Shown: in pieces, positions 16,960-24,960 of the stretch
How positions within the stretch are numbered: position 1 is the stretch's first letter
How the letters are laid out: the number at the start of each line of letters is the position of its first letter
Source of the DNA: a virus
Virus record (IMG/VR): IMGVR_UViG_3300021964_009390
Location: 1 to 64,000 of that record
DNA length: 64,000 nucleotides
Strand: one strand, 5' to 3'
Translations under genes and position numbers: made by a program
The notes under the pieces: generated by a model
Seen by the model: the letters and a program-made list of their open reading frames with translations, nothing else
Database searches by the model: none
What the model was told of the DNA's origin: nothing

Positions 16960-18083
16960 TGCCCGGTCGCCGGATACGAGAAGATCACAGTGAATATCGT
17001 GATCTAATCAAAGACAAAGTAAAAAGCCGAGTCAAAGATCATATCAAAACCGGTAAAAAAGTCAAACGTCATGGGAAAGACTTGGTTGTTGTAGATATAC
17101 CTGTTATAGATCTACCGTCATTCCGCCATGGGAAAAGTAAATCTGATGGTGGTGTAGGTAACGGTCCAGTGGATGTAGGGGACGAAGTAGGTGATGGTCC
17201 ACAACAACCCGGAAAGGGTCAAGCTGGTGATCAACAAGCGGAGCATACAATGGGTGTAGGTGTTACTGTCGAAGACTATATTGATGTACTAGGTGATGAA
17301 CTAGAATTACCACGTCTAGTACCTAAACTGAGAGGTGATATAATAAATCAAAAGGTCAAATATAACGGTATTAGTCGAGTTGGTAACAATTGTCTGCTAC
17401 ATAAAAAGAAGACATTGAAAAATGCAATGAAACGCGTGATGTCTACCGGGTTATATAATCCTGACAATATATCTAATGTGTACCCAATAACACAAGACAA
17501 GGTATATAAAACATGGAACGTTGTTGACTCACCGGACATAAACGCAGTAGTATTTTTTTTACAGGATATAAGCTGGAGTATGGATGGTGAGAAAAGAGAT
17601 CTAGTAAGAGAACTATGCTGGTATCTGGAACAATGGATAAGAAAATTTTACAATCAAGTCGATTTAAAACATATTGTACACGATGTAGTGGCTCAAGAAG
17701 TTGATCAAGAAAAATTTTACAGTTTTGAAGCTGGAGGTGGTACCAAGATAAGCTCCGCCTTCGAATTGACGTCGGATATTATAGATAGTTCCTACCCGGC
17801 CGAGGATTGGAACATGTATGTCTTTTATTTCTCCGATGGTGAAAATTTTTCAAATGACACTAAGAGATGTATACAGTTATTAGAACAATTGCAAACCAAA
17901 TGCAATTTGATAGGGGTTGGAGAAGTCAAAGGTGTTACGGATTGGGCCGATTTCGCGCTATCAATAGAAGAGGAAATAGACAATAAAGTCCTAGACGAGG
18001 GTGTTATAACCACAAGCTCGATCGATTCACATGATGATGTGTTACGCGCAATTCAAGAATTTTTATCACCGGTTTCACGATGA
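16959..18083 (+). CDS. yeaH: YeaH/YhbH family protein (DUF444)
   Basis: 374 residues. Basic N-terminus with a GKKVKRHGKDLVVVDIP region, an acidic-glycine linker, then a von Willebrand A-like domain: DISWSM (about residue 205), GGGTKISSAF and YFSDGEN as the MIDAS-type motifs. YeaH proteins work with the PrkA/YeaG kinase; the molecular role is poorly known. It overlaps prkA by one base and the SpoVR gene by four. Confidence 0.92.
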   Translation: MPGRRIREDHSEYRDLIKDKVKSRVKDHIKTGKKVKRHGKDLVVVDIPVIDLPSFRHGKSKSDGGVGNGPVDVGDEVGDGPQQPGKGQAGDQQAEHTMGVGVTVEDYIDVLGDELELPRLVPKLRGDIINQKVKYNGISRVGNNCLLHKKKTLKNAMKRVMSTGLYNPDNISNVYPITQDKVYKTWNVVDSPDINAVVFFLQDISWSMDGEKRDLVRELCWYLEQWIRKFYNQVDLKHIVHDVVAQEVDQEKFYSFEAGGGTKISSAFELTSDIIDSSYPAEDWNMYVFYFSDGENFSNDTKRCIQLLEQLQTKCNLIGVGEVKGVTDWADFALSIEEEIDNKVLDEGVITTSSIDSHDDVLRAIQEFLSPVSR

Positions 18084-19690
18084 GACGTACAACATCTAGC
18101 AATTTATTACAACAGGGTGTAGGTACCGAGCTAGCCAAGCAAATCCCGGAGATCATTGATGTATGTAAAAAGGAAGGATTGGACCCATACGAACTGGTTA
18201 TTGAAGAATATACTGCTGACGAGATTGCGGAACTAGGAGCCTATGGTGGGTTCCCCGTGAGATACCCACACTTTTCATTTGGTCAGCAATACGAAACATT
18301 ACACCACCAGTATCACAGTGGTATGGGTAAGATATATGAAATGGTTGTGAATAACGATCCTACATACATGTATTTGCAGCGAAACAATCCAATAGTGGAC
18401 AATTTGACAGTTGTCGCTCATGCATTAGCACATTCTGATTTTTTTAAAAATAATATATACTTTGGTAACACCAACCGAAACATGATGAATGTGATGGCTA
18501 ACCATGGTCAAAAAATCCGGCAGTATATGAATATATACGGTAAATCTCGAGTGTCTAAATTTTTAGATGCCTGTTTGTCTGTCGATGATTTAATAGACCC
18601 GAACATTGTGTGGTCGGATCAACAATATAACAAACCTACAATAACGGAATTTGCACCACCGATAGAACAATTCACTCCGAAGCGTATAGGTACCAATCAT
18701 TACATGGACCATTATGTGAATACAGCCAAATTTTTAGAGAAGCAGCATAAATCACATTTGAGACAAAAAGCTCGCGCAGACAGTAAATATCCTTTGAAAC
18801 CAGTGAAAGACATACTGTTGTTCATACTACAACATGTCCGAATGGAACGCTGGCAGCAAAACATATTATCCATGGTACGTGACGAGAGCATCTATTTCCG
18901 TCCGCAAATGTTGACAAAAGTGTTAAACGAAGGTTGGGCTAGTTACTGGGATAGTTACATCATGACCAAATGTGGTTACGCAGGTGATGAAGGTATAATA
19001 CAATACGCGCAACACCATTCAGGGGTGTTAGGTGGTAAATATGCAATGAGTAACCCGTACAGATTGGGTAACTGTTTGCTCCGTCATGTGGAGGATCGAT
19101 GGAACAAAGGGCAGTTCGGCCGGGCATGGGACAACTGTGATGACGAATTCAAAAGAAAATCATGGGACACTAAAGCTAGTCAAGGTCGCGACAAAATATT
19201 TGAAGTTCGTCGCGATTATAATGACGTTAATTTTATAAACGAATTTTTTACACCGGAATTTTGTGACGAGCATGAATATTTTGAATACCAATTGGACCCG
19301 GAAACAAACAAATACGTGGTTGTGAGCAAGGATTATGACAAAATTAAATCTAAATTGCTGCAACGTTACACGAATGGTGGTCGCCCTAGTATAGTGCTCA
19401 CAAATTTTGACAAGTCTGGTATAGAATTGAGACATCGGTATGAAGGCATGGAACTAGAGAGTAATTATGTTGAAAGTACCATGAAGATGTTGTATAATAT
19501 TATAAATATGCCAATTGTATTGAAATCCAAAGCGTATGTATCTAAAAAGAAAAAGGTATATGGTGCAGTGTTTGCTGTCGCGGAAGAGGAAGAAGAACTA
19601 TGTGGTCGTGTGTTTAAATATGATGGTAAGACGTTCAAGTCATGGGAAGACTACAAACAACGTGACTTTCCCAACTACCAAATTACATGA
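18080..19690 (+). CDS. spoVR: SpoVR family protein
   Basis: 536 residues. Typical SpoVR/YcgB sequence: FPVRYPHFSFGQQYE, VVAHALAHSDFFKNN with conserved His, NHGQKIRQYM, LLFILQHVRMERWQQNILSMVRDE and VLNEGWASYWDS (HE-like motif). In Bacillus SpoVR affects spore cortex; in Gram-negatives it forms a conserved set with PrkA and YeaH. Here all three are intact and in the usual order. The stop overlaps the ATG of NeuB. Confidence 0.93.
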   Translation: MRRTTSSNLLQQGVGTELAKQIPEIIDVCKKEGLDPYELVIEEYTADEIAELGAYGGFPVRYPHFSFGQQYETLHHQYHSGMGKIYEMVVNNDPTYMYLQRNNPIVDNLTVVAHALAHSDFFKNNIYFGNTNRNMMNVMANHGQKIRQYMNIYGKSRVSKFLDACLSVDDLIDPNIVWSDQQYNKPTITEFAPPIEQFTPKRIGTNHYMDHYVNTAKFLEKQHKSHLRQKARADSKYPLKPVKDILLFILQHVRMERWQQNILSMVRDESIYFRPQMLTKVLNEGWASYWDSYIMTKCGYAGDEGIIQYAQHHSGVLGGKYAMSNPYRLGNCLLRHVEDRWNKGQFGRAWDNCDDEFKRKSWDTKASQGRDKIFEVRRDYNDVNFINEFFTPEFCDEHEYFEYQLDPETNKYVVVSKDYDKIKSKLLQRYTNGGRPSIVLTNFDKSGIELRHRYEGMELESNYVESTMKMLYNIINMPIVLKSKAYVSKKKKVYGAVFAVAEEEEELCGRVFKYDGKTFKSWEDYKQRDFPNYQIT

Positions 19691-20535
19691 CCAAATCAGT
19701 TTATATAATTGGTGAGATAGGTATAAATCATAATGGTGACCTAGACATAGCCAAACGATTGATAGATATAGCTAGTTGCGCTGGGTTTGATGCGGTGAAG
19801 TTTCAGAAGAGGACACCGGATGTGTGTGTGCCCGACGCGCAAAAAAACGTTACTAGATCCACACCATGGGGTGACATGCCCTATATAGAGTATAAAAAAA
19901 GACTAGAATTTGGTAAACGTGAGTATAACAAAATCTCATCATATTGCCACGAAAAGGGTATAGACTGGTCCGCTAGTCCATGGGATTTAGACAGCGCTGA
20001 ATTTTTGTCACAATACAAACTACCATGGGTGAAAATTGCTAGCGCTAGTATGACGAATTTAGAGTTGTTACGCTACTGCGCCATCACATTTGACAAGATA
20101 ATACTTAGCACTGGTATGTGTACATATGAGCAAATAATAACTGCTGTTAAAAACTGCAAGAGGTACACAGACATATCAAACATAACACTGCTACACTGTA
20201 ACAGCAGTTACCCCACACCTGTCGATGAAATAAATTTAAATGTTATACATACATACAAAACAGATCCACAGCTTAAAGGTGTGTCTATAGGTTACAGTGG
20301 TCATGAATATGGACTAACAACCACAATAGCTACTACAGCTATGGGCGTTAGTTGTATAGAGAGGCACATCACTTTAGACAAAGGAATGTGGGGTAGTGAC
20401 CAACAATGCTCGTTAGAACCACATGCTATGTTCAAACTGGTACGTGGTATCAGAGAGTTAGAATCAGCAATGGGTAGCTATGATAAGTGTATAACTCCTA
20501 GTGAGCAGGAGAAAATAAAAACGTTGAGAGGTTAA
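19687..20535 (+). CDS. neuB: NeuB-like nonulosonate synthase (no SAF domain)
   Basis: 282 residues. It condenses phosphoenolpyruvate with an N-acetyl hexosamine to make a sialic-type acid. The TIM barrel is complete: IGEIGINHNGDLDIAKRLID (6-25), AGFDAVKFQKR, CHEKGIDWSASPWD, KIASASMTN, ILSTGMC, LLHCNSSYPTP, GYSGHEYG and IERHITLDK. Family members run to about 340 with a C-terminal SAF (antifreeze-like) domain that is absent here, so substrate closure may differ. NeuA and a HAD phosphatase lie just downstream. The exact sugar (sialic, legionaminic) cannot be told. Confidence 0.88.
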   Translation: MTKSVYIIGEIGINHNGDLDIAKRLIDIASCAGFDAVKFQKRTPDVCVPDAQKNVTRSTPWGDMPYIEYKKRLEFGKREYNKISSYCHEKGIDWSASPWDLDSAEFLSQYKLPWVKIASASMTNLELLRYCAITFDKIILSTGMCTYEQIITAVKNCKRYTDISNITLLHCNSSYPTPVDEINLNVIHTYKTDPQLKGVSIGYSGHEYGLTTTIATTAMGVSCIERHITLDKGMWGSDQQCSLEPHAMFKLVRGIRELESAMGSYDKCITPSEQEKIKTLRG

Positions 20536-21308
20536 TGATACACGCTATAACATATTGCTCTAACCAGTATACTAAGCGCGCATGTTGGATATCTAAACAG
20601 TTCGAAGCCACTAATTATATAGATACATACAAGTGCTATACCCAGGCTGACCTGTCAACTAATTATATGGGGGAATTTCCAAGCAAATGGTTTTCAACAA
20701 CGAGTAAAGGTGGTGGATGGTGGGTATGGAAACCGTACATTATCAAGCATGCCATTGAACAAATCGACCGGAATGATGTGCTTATGTATATAGATTGTGG
20801 ATGTACGTTGAATAATACACCGGCTGCAACTGACCGGTTCAGTCAATATATTAATGCAATTGACGAATCAACAAGCAAGATGCTATTATTCGAGTTGCCC
20901 GAGTGTGTTGAAAAGGACTGGACTAATATGCACTGTATAAATACACTGAAGCAAAAGTATAATATAACAGATCAACGTATGAACGAATATATAAATAAAC
21001 CTCAACATGCTGCAACTACAACTATAATGAAACCTAGCGAGTTTACATACAATTTATGTGACGAATGGTTGAAGGTAGCAGTATATAAAAACGGTATATT
21101 ATTTTCTGAACAACATACACTTTCTGGTGAACGTCACCGGCATGATCAGTCATGTTTAAGCATGTTATACAAAATATATCAAGGGGATATAAGTATATCA
21201 AACGAAACATGGTTCGGTTCTCGAGGTTTCGGAACTAAAAAATCATTAAAGTATCCGATTTGGTCTACTAGACTTACCAAATACCACCCTAGGTTTGACA
21301 CCGCTTGA
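20535..21308 (+). CDS. Putative glycosyltransferase
   Basis: 257 residues. Contains KGGGWWVWKPYIIKHAIEQI (residues 55-75), a motif of a GT-A-like family of capsule and LPS transferases, followed by DVLMYIDCGCTLN in the acidic metal-binding position (DCG rather than DxD). Starts on the stop of NeuB. It probably transfers a sugar in the same surface-glycan pathway. Confidence 0.6.
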   Translation: MIHAITYCSNQYTKRACWISKQFEATNYIDTYKCYTQADLSTNYMGEFPSKWFSTTSKGGGWWVWKPYIIKHAIEQIDRNDVLMYIDCGCTLNNTPAATDRFSQYINAIDESTSKMLLFELPECVEKDWTNMHCINTLKQKYNITDQRMNEYINKPQHAATTTIMKPSEFTYNLCDEWLKVAVYKNGILFSEQHTLSGERHRHDQSCLSMLYKIYQGDISISNETWFGSRGFGTKKSLKYPIWSTRLTKYHPRFDTA

Positions 21309-21323
21309 TTTATACTACAGATA

Positions 21324-21331
21324 TATAAATA
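21324..21331 (+). promoter_or_regulatory. Late promoter box TATAAATA
   Basis: Exact T4 consensus; exactly five bases before the ATG at 21337. Confidence 0.7.
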
Positions 21332-21336
21332 TACAC

Positions 21337-21546
21337 ATGGAAATAGATCGTATAGAGGTCAAAAAAATTATTGAACAAGAGGTAAAACCTAATGAAAATT
21401 TAATAGTATGGACAGATGCATATATACGAGGTATAAAAAAAACATTCGATGAGCAAAAATTAGTGTATAATGTGGAGTCAGAAGTTGCTAAACAACGTAT
21501 CATAACGTACGTTATGGAACGTCTAGAAAACGAACTCAGAGAATGA
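21337..21546 (+). CDS. Small charged helical protein
   Basis: 69 residues (MEIDRIEVKKIIEQEVKPNE...), acidic and basic residues mixed, probably all helix. The start at 21337 is preferred over an upstream TTG because a consensus late box lies five bases before it. Overlaps the HAD gene by four bases. Unknown function. Confidence 0.55.
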   Translation: MEIDRIEVKKIIEQEVKPNENLIVWTDAYIRGIKKTFDEQKLVYNVESEVAKQRIITYVMERLENELRE

Positions 21547-21881
21547 CAGTATGTTTTGACTTGGATGGTACAATATGCCATACCGATGAAACCCTTCCCA
21601 TACCCGAGAGATACTATCAATCAACTGTCGAACCGGTGATAAGAGATGTAATTCAAAGAATGTATCAACGTGGTCATACTATTATTATAGACACCGCTCG
21701 TGCTAGTTCTGCAACCGGTTTGAATAAATATTGGAAAAGGTACAGGATGAAATTAGTCACAATGAAACAACTAAAAGAATGGAAGGTTCCATACCACCGG
21801 TTGAGAGTGGGTGTGAAATTCCCGGCGGACTTATATATAGATGACAAAGCCACAACACCTGGAGTTTTTGAAAACAGATAG
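21543..21881 (+). CDS. HAD-family phosphatase
   Basis: 112 residues, a minimal HAD fold: motif I FDLDGTICHTDE (5-16), motif II Thr in IIIDTARASS, and motif III/IV LYIDDKATTPG. Between NeuB and NeuA it could dephosphorylate a nonulosonate 9-phosphate or a sugar phosphate. Small capsule-biosynthesis phosphatases of this type are common in surface-glycan clusters. Confidence 0.7.
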   Translation: MTVCFDLDGTICHTDETLPIPERYYQSTVEPVIRDVIQRMYQRGHTIIIDTARASSATGLNKYWKRYRMKLVTMKQLKEWKVPYHRLRVGVKFPADLYIDDKATTPGVFENR

Positions 21882-21888
21882 AGGTACA

Positions 21889-22548
21889 ATGAGCTTGAAA
21901 AATATTATTATACCGGCTCGAGCCGGTAGCAAAGGCTGGGTGCGCAAAAATTTGAAACTATTCACCCATACAGCGGATTCAATACCTGTACAATACCGAT
22001 CACGTGTGATTGTGTCTACAGACGATCTACAAATAGCTGCATTGAGTGAAGACGCCGGGTTCACTGTGCATAATAGGTCCGAAGAAACATCACAAGATGT
22101 ATCAGACACAAAATCAACAGTCACAGAAGTAATTGACAGTCTAGAGACTACACCTACTGACTTATTTGTCATGTTGTATCTAACATACCCAACAAGAACA
22201 TGGGACGATGTACAAGGTATGTACAACAAGTTCGTCTCAACAAAATGTTCTAGTATGCTGTGTCGACAACCAGTGAAAACACATCCGTACTTGGTGATGT
22301 ACCCGGGGGATCAAGACACTGGTGAACTGGTAATAAATCATCGAGCGTATCAACGACAGCAGTATCCTGAATGTTTTGAGATATCTCATTATATGTGCAT
22401 GTTTAGAGCTGGTGAGTTACCAAAATTAGGCCGGAACATGTACAACAAAAACACAAAATACTACCCGATCGAACGAGTTATCGATGTAGATAGCGAAACA
22501 GACTACAAAAATTTTACAAACATATATGAATCTGAAAATAGTAATTGA
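21889..22548 (+). CDS. neuA: NeuA-like CMP-nonulosonate cytidylyltransferase
   Basis: 219 residues from ATG 21889 (GAGG ribosome site just upstream). It activates the NeuB product with CTP. Motif IIPARAGSKGWVRKNLKLF (nucleotide-binding PARxGSKxxxxKN) at 6-24, STDDLQIA near 44 and RSEETSQDVS near 65 are family hallmarks. With NeuB and the HAD enzyme it forms a near-complete nonulosonate branch. No transferase is clearly dedicated to it. Confidence 0.85.
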   Translation: MSLKNIIIPARAGSKGWVRKNLKLFTHTADSIPVQYRSRVIVSTDDLQIAALSEDAGFTVHNRSEETSQDVSDTKSTVTEVIDSLETTPTDLFVMLYLTYPTRTWDDVQGMYNKFVSTKCSSMLCRQPVKTHPYLVMYPGDQDTGELVINHRAYQRQQYPECFEISHYMCMFRAGELPKLGRNMYNKNTKYYPIERVIDVDSETDYKNFTNIYESENSN

Positions 22549-22711
22549 GGAACGTGGTACAAAATCAATCCGAGCGACCATGTATATCACAGATACAAAC
22601 GCCAATATAGGTACACTATGGATGACACATGAAGAGTTTGAACAATTTCATGATATGTTAACGTTTGGTATGAACGAGACTTGTACATTAGAAGTAGAAG
22701 ATAACATATAG
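22526..22711 (+). CDS. Small unknown protein
   Basis: 61 residues (MNLKIVIEERGTKSIRATMY...), overlapping the NeuA end by 23 bases in another frame. Beta-rich and acidic. No family recognised. Confidence 0.5.
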   Translation: MNLKIVIEERGTKSIRATMYITDTNANIGTLWMTHEEFEQFHDMLTFGMNETCTLEVEDNI

Positions 22712-22713
22712 TG

Positions 22714-23025
22714 ATGGACTCACATTTTGAAGTAATACTGGAAAGAGTAAAACAACTTTCCAATGTGACTAATCAGGTTGTATGGTTCGAACTATACAAC
22801 AGCGATTCAAAGACACCTTCAATGATATTGATAAACAAATCGAACACTATAGGACTAATAAATTTAACTTACAAAGGTAAGACCCCAATCCTCACTGGTT
22901 ATCTATTGGGTAAAAATGTATATGATGATTTAGTTGACACTACCATCGCATTTGATCAAGTACGCGATCATACAAAACAAACAACACCTGTACCCAAACT
23001 GATACAAAAGATAGTCAAATCTTAA
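22714..23025 (+). CDS. Small unknown protein
   Basis: 103 residues from ATG 22714, with an adjacent upstream GTG at 22711 as alternative. Contains VWFELYNSDSKTPSMILINKSN. Convergent with the next gene, overlapping it by four bases. Unknown. Confidence 0.5.
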   Translation: MDSHFEVILERVKQLSNVTNQVVWFELYNSDSKTPSMILINKSNTIGLINLTYKGKTPILTGYLLGKNVYDDLVDTTIAFDQVRDHTKQTTPVPKLIQKIVKS

Positions 23026-23252
23026 GGTACGTATATAAAAGTACTAGTTACAGTGTTCCTTGGATGTACACAGGCTTTGAACACTTCTTGGTAACCTAAG
23101 TTCTTCAATCTGATAGATAATGGAAAATAAAATTCATGTTCTACATTGACTAAAATACTCAAGTTACCAGTGTCTAGTACCACGTATCTACAGAATTCTT
23201 CACAAAGCGCCATGGCTCTAGATTCTACATCGGTTATGTTACTATTGTCCAT
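23022..23252 (-). CDS. Small late protein, unknown
   Basis: 76 residues from ATG 23252 (MDNSNITDVESRAMALCEEF...). A longer frame to 23321 is rejected because a minus-strand late box (23258-23264) sits exactly five bases before 23252. No domain recognised. Confidence 0.55.
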   Translation of the reverse strand: MDNSNITDVESRAMALCEEFCRYVVLDTGNLSILVNVEHEFYFPLSIRLKNLGYQEVFKACVHPRNTVTSTFIYVP

Positions 23253-23257
23253 ATAAC

Positions 23258-23264
23258 TATTTAG
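23258..23264 (-). promoter_or_regulatory. Late promoter box CTAAATA (minus strand)
   Basis: Exactly five bases before the minus-strand ATG at 23252. Confidence 0.65.
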
Positions 23265-23285
23265 TTTATTTCCGAAAATTAAAGA

Positions 23286-23292
23286 GTAAATA
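23286..23292 (+). promoter_or_regulatory. Late promoter box GTAAATA
   Basis: Exactly five bases before the GTG at 23298; G in the first position is a variant. Confidence 0.55.
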
Positions 23293-23297
23293 ATCAC

Positions 23298-23834
23298 GTG
23301 AATATTGATACATTTGAACAAAGCATACTAGATGTGTCGGGAATCCGGCAACGTAATTTAATAGTTCCAGCGAAGCTGGCGGCTGAAAAACCAGACACAG
23401 GTGTGAAAATCTTGAAAAAAAGTGCATATTATGTTATAAAGGATTGCGCGAGTATAGCATGTCAGTATGTCACCTTGTTAGCATATGCCAGTTTATCAGA
23501 CCCTATCAAACAACTACAAGGAGCATTCACCCGTGAATCCGTAGAAGATTTCGTCAAAAGATCCAAAGAAGAACATCAAACTAACCAATTGCTCACGTTG
23601 ATATTCGCAGACATTAGCAAATTTGCACCACCCAAAGTCATAATAAACATAGACAAAGGACCGGAGTTTAATTTCAACAACGAAGATGGTCCGTACGGTG
23701 ATTATAATTACGATGGTTATTTGGATCCTGATGATTATGTAGAACATGACCCAGAGGTGGTGATAGAAAAAATTGACATGACAGATGACACTATAGTGAT
23801 ATCAAAATTGTTAGAAATATTTAAAATTAAATAA
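23298..23834 (+). CDS. Acidic-tailed unknown protein (GTG start)
   Basis: 178 residues. GTG start set by a GTAAATA box five bases before it. N-terminal part VNIDTFEQSILDVSGIRQRN is followed by a mixed helical domain; the C-terminal third is strongly acidic and aromatic (GPYGDYNYDGYLDPDDYVEHD). Acidic tail suggests a partner-binding or DNA-mimic character, but that is speculation. Confidence 0.55.
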   Translation: MNIDTFEQSILDVSGIRQRNLIVPAKLAAEKPDTGVKILKKSAYYVIKDCASIACQYVTLLAYASLSDPIKQLQGAFTRESVEDFVKRSKEEHQTNQLLTLIFADISKFAPPKVIINIDKGPEFNFNNEDGPYGDYNYDGYLDPDDYVEHDPEVVIEKIDMTDDTIVISKLLEIFKIK

Positions 23835-23841
23835 TTGGAGA

Positions 23842-23848
23842 CTAAATA
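23842..23848 (+). promoter_or_regulatory. Late promoter box CTAAATA
   Basis: Exactly five bases before the ATG at 23854 (Hc1-like histone). Confidence 0.7.
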
Positions 23849-23853
23849 AACAT

Positions 23854-24033
23854 ATGAGTGAAACACATGAAAATATCTTAGAAGCAATTGATGCTTATCT
23901 AGAAGAAAACGCTAAATTTGAAGAAAAAGGTGTAAAAGCTGCCGCGACTAGGGCGCGTAAAGCTCTTATGGATCTTAAAAATTTGGCGCATGATCGGCGG
24001 AAAGAGATACAGGACAAGAAAAACTCCGGGTAA
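23854..24033 (+). CDS. Hc1-type histone-like protein
   Basis: 59 residues, easily missed by length filters. The stretch KFEEKGVKAAATRARKALMDL then KNLAHDRRKEIQDKK matches the histone H1-like Hc1 family (chlamydial and Verrucomicrobia/Bacteroidetes nucleoproteins), in which a KxxxKGxKAAxTRxRKAL core is diagnostic. Such proteins condense DNA. It has a late box five bases upstream, so it may be made for packaging or for compacting host or phage DNA late in infection. It lacks the long Lys/Ala-rich tail of chlamydial Hc1. Confidence 0.8.
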   Translation: MSETHENILEAIDAYLEENAKFEEKGVKAAATRARKALMDLKNLAHDRRKEIQDKKNSG

Positions 24034-24036
24034 AGC

Positions 24037-24459
24037 ATGTTCACGTCTGATGCGCATGAAATTGTTCTCGTGTACGAGAGCATGAAAAATGCAAATCGGG
24101 TCAGCAAAGTAGTGATAGTAAACAACAACAAGATACTGTTGCTACAAAAAAACGGCTCTCTCAAATGGGAGTTACCAGGGGGGCATGTGGAGAGTGAAGA
24201 GAAGTTTTCACAAGCAGCTGTCCGTGAAGTCCGAGAGGAAACCGGTTACAAATTGGAATCTGATCGCTTGACCAAATTGCAGACTAGTGTAAATGACAAT
24301 GTCAAACAACGTGTTTACAGGTACACTGAGCTGGTCAAACACAAGCCACGTCTGAGCGATGAACATGTGGATTACGCTTGGGTTTCCCGGGATAAACTAG
24401 ATAAATACAAGCTATCACCATCTACAAACCATTTGGCTATACTGAGCAGTTACAACTAA
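24037..24459 (+). CDS. Nudix hydrolase
   Basis: 140 residues. The Nudix box is complete: GGHVESEEKFSQAAVREVREETGY (Gx5Ex7REUxEExGU) at about 48-71. These enzymes hydrolyse nucleoside diphosphate derivatives; substrate unknown. Separated from the histone gene by only three bases. An N-terminal extension MFTSDAHEIVLVYESMKNAN precedes the domain. Confidence 0.85.
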   Translation: MFTSDAHEIVLVYESMKNANRVSKVVIVNNNKILLLQKNGSLKWELPGGHVESEEKFSQAAVREVREETGYKLESDRLTKLQTSVNDNVKQRVYRYTELVKHKPRLSDEHVDYAWVSRDKLDKYKLSPSTNHLAILSSYN

Positions 24460-24645
24460 TTGAAACCCCCTAATATAGGTGATATAGTCACCATACGTTT
24501 CGCTGGCATGACACGCATCGGTCCAGTGGTGGAAATTACCGGTACTGGTACTGACAAACGATGGGTGGTCAAAAGCAAAGGTATATTTTATCCATGTTTG
24601 ACTCTTGACACTAGCAAATTAAATTATATAATAGGATATACATAA
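24460..24645 (+). CDS. Small beta-barrel-like protein (TTG start)
   Basis: 61 residues, directly after the Nudix stop with TTG as the only early start. PPNIGDIVTIRFAGMTRIGPVVEITGTG resembles a small SH3/KOW-type barrel. It overlaps the next ATG by one base. Function unknown. Confidence 0.45.
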   Translation: MKPPNIGDIVTIRFAGMTRIGPVVEITGTGTDKRWVVKSKGIFYPCLTLDTSKLNYIIGYT

Positions 24646-24959
24646 TGATATCGATAATGCCAGAACACGCTCCACCAGGTAGTAATATAGGTAAGCTATC
24701 ATTAGTTGTTGCAGAGGATGAACTGATTCAGTTTGACGCGGAAGATGCGATGGAAACCTTGACTGAATATGCGGACCTGATGATCAAGGACATAATGGAC
24801 CTGGAATTGATGAAATTGATCCCGGGAGAAATCACATTAGATTCACTCAACGTGGCATTAAACTTTATTGTAGTAAACGATTATTATGGTGATGAGGACC
24901 CGCACTGGACAAACACGTATCATAATTTAATACGTATAAAATTTATGTTGAATAAATAG
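24645..24959 (+). CDS. Unknown acidic protein
   Basis: 104 residues, acidic and helical (AEDELIQFDAEDAMETLTEYAD), overlapping its upstream neighbour by one base. No recognised domain. Confidence 0.5.
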   Translation: MISIMPEHAPPGSNIGKLSLVVAEDELIQFDAEDAMETLTEYADLMIKDIMDLELMKLIPGEITLDSLNVALNFIVVNDYYGDEDPHWTNTYHNLIRIKFMLNK

Positions 24960-24960
24960 T

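Noticed and set aside
24952-24958. ATAAATA before the split glycosyltransferase as a late promoter
   Set aside because: It is the last codons of the preceding gene and lies only two bases from the ATG, which does not fit the five-base rule.
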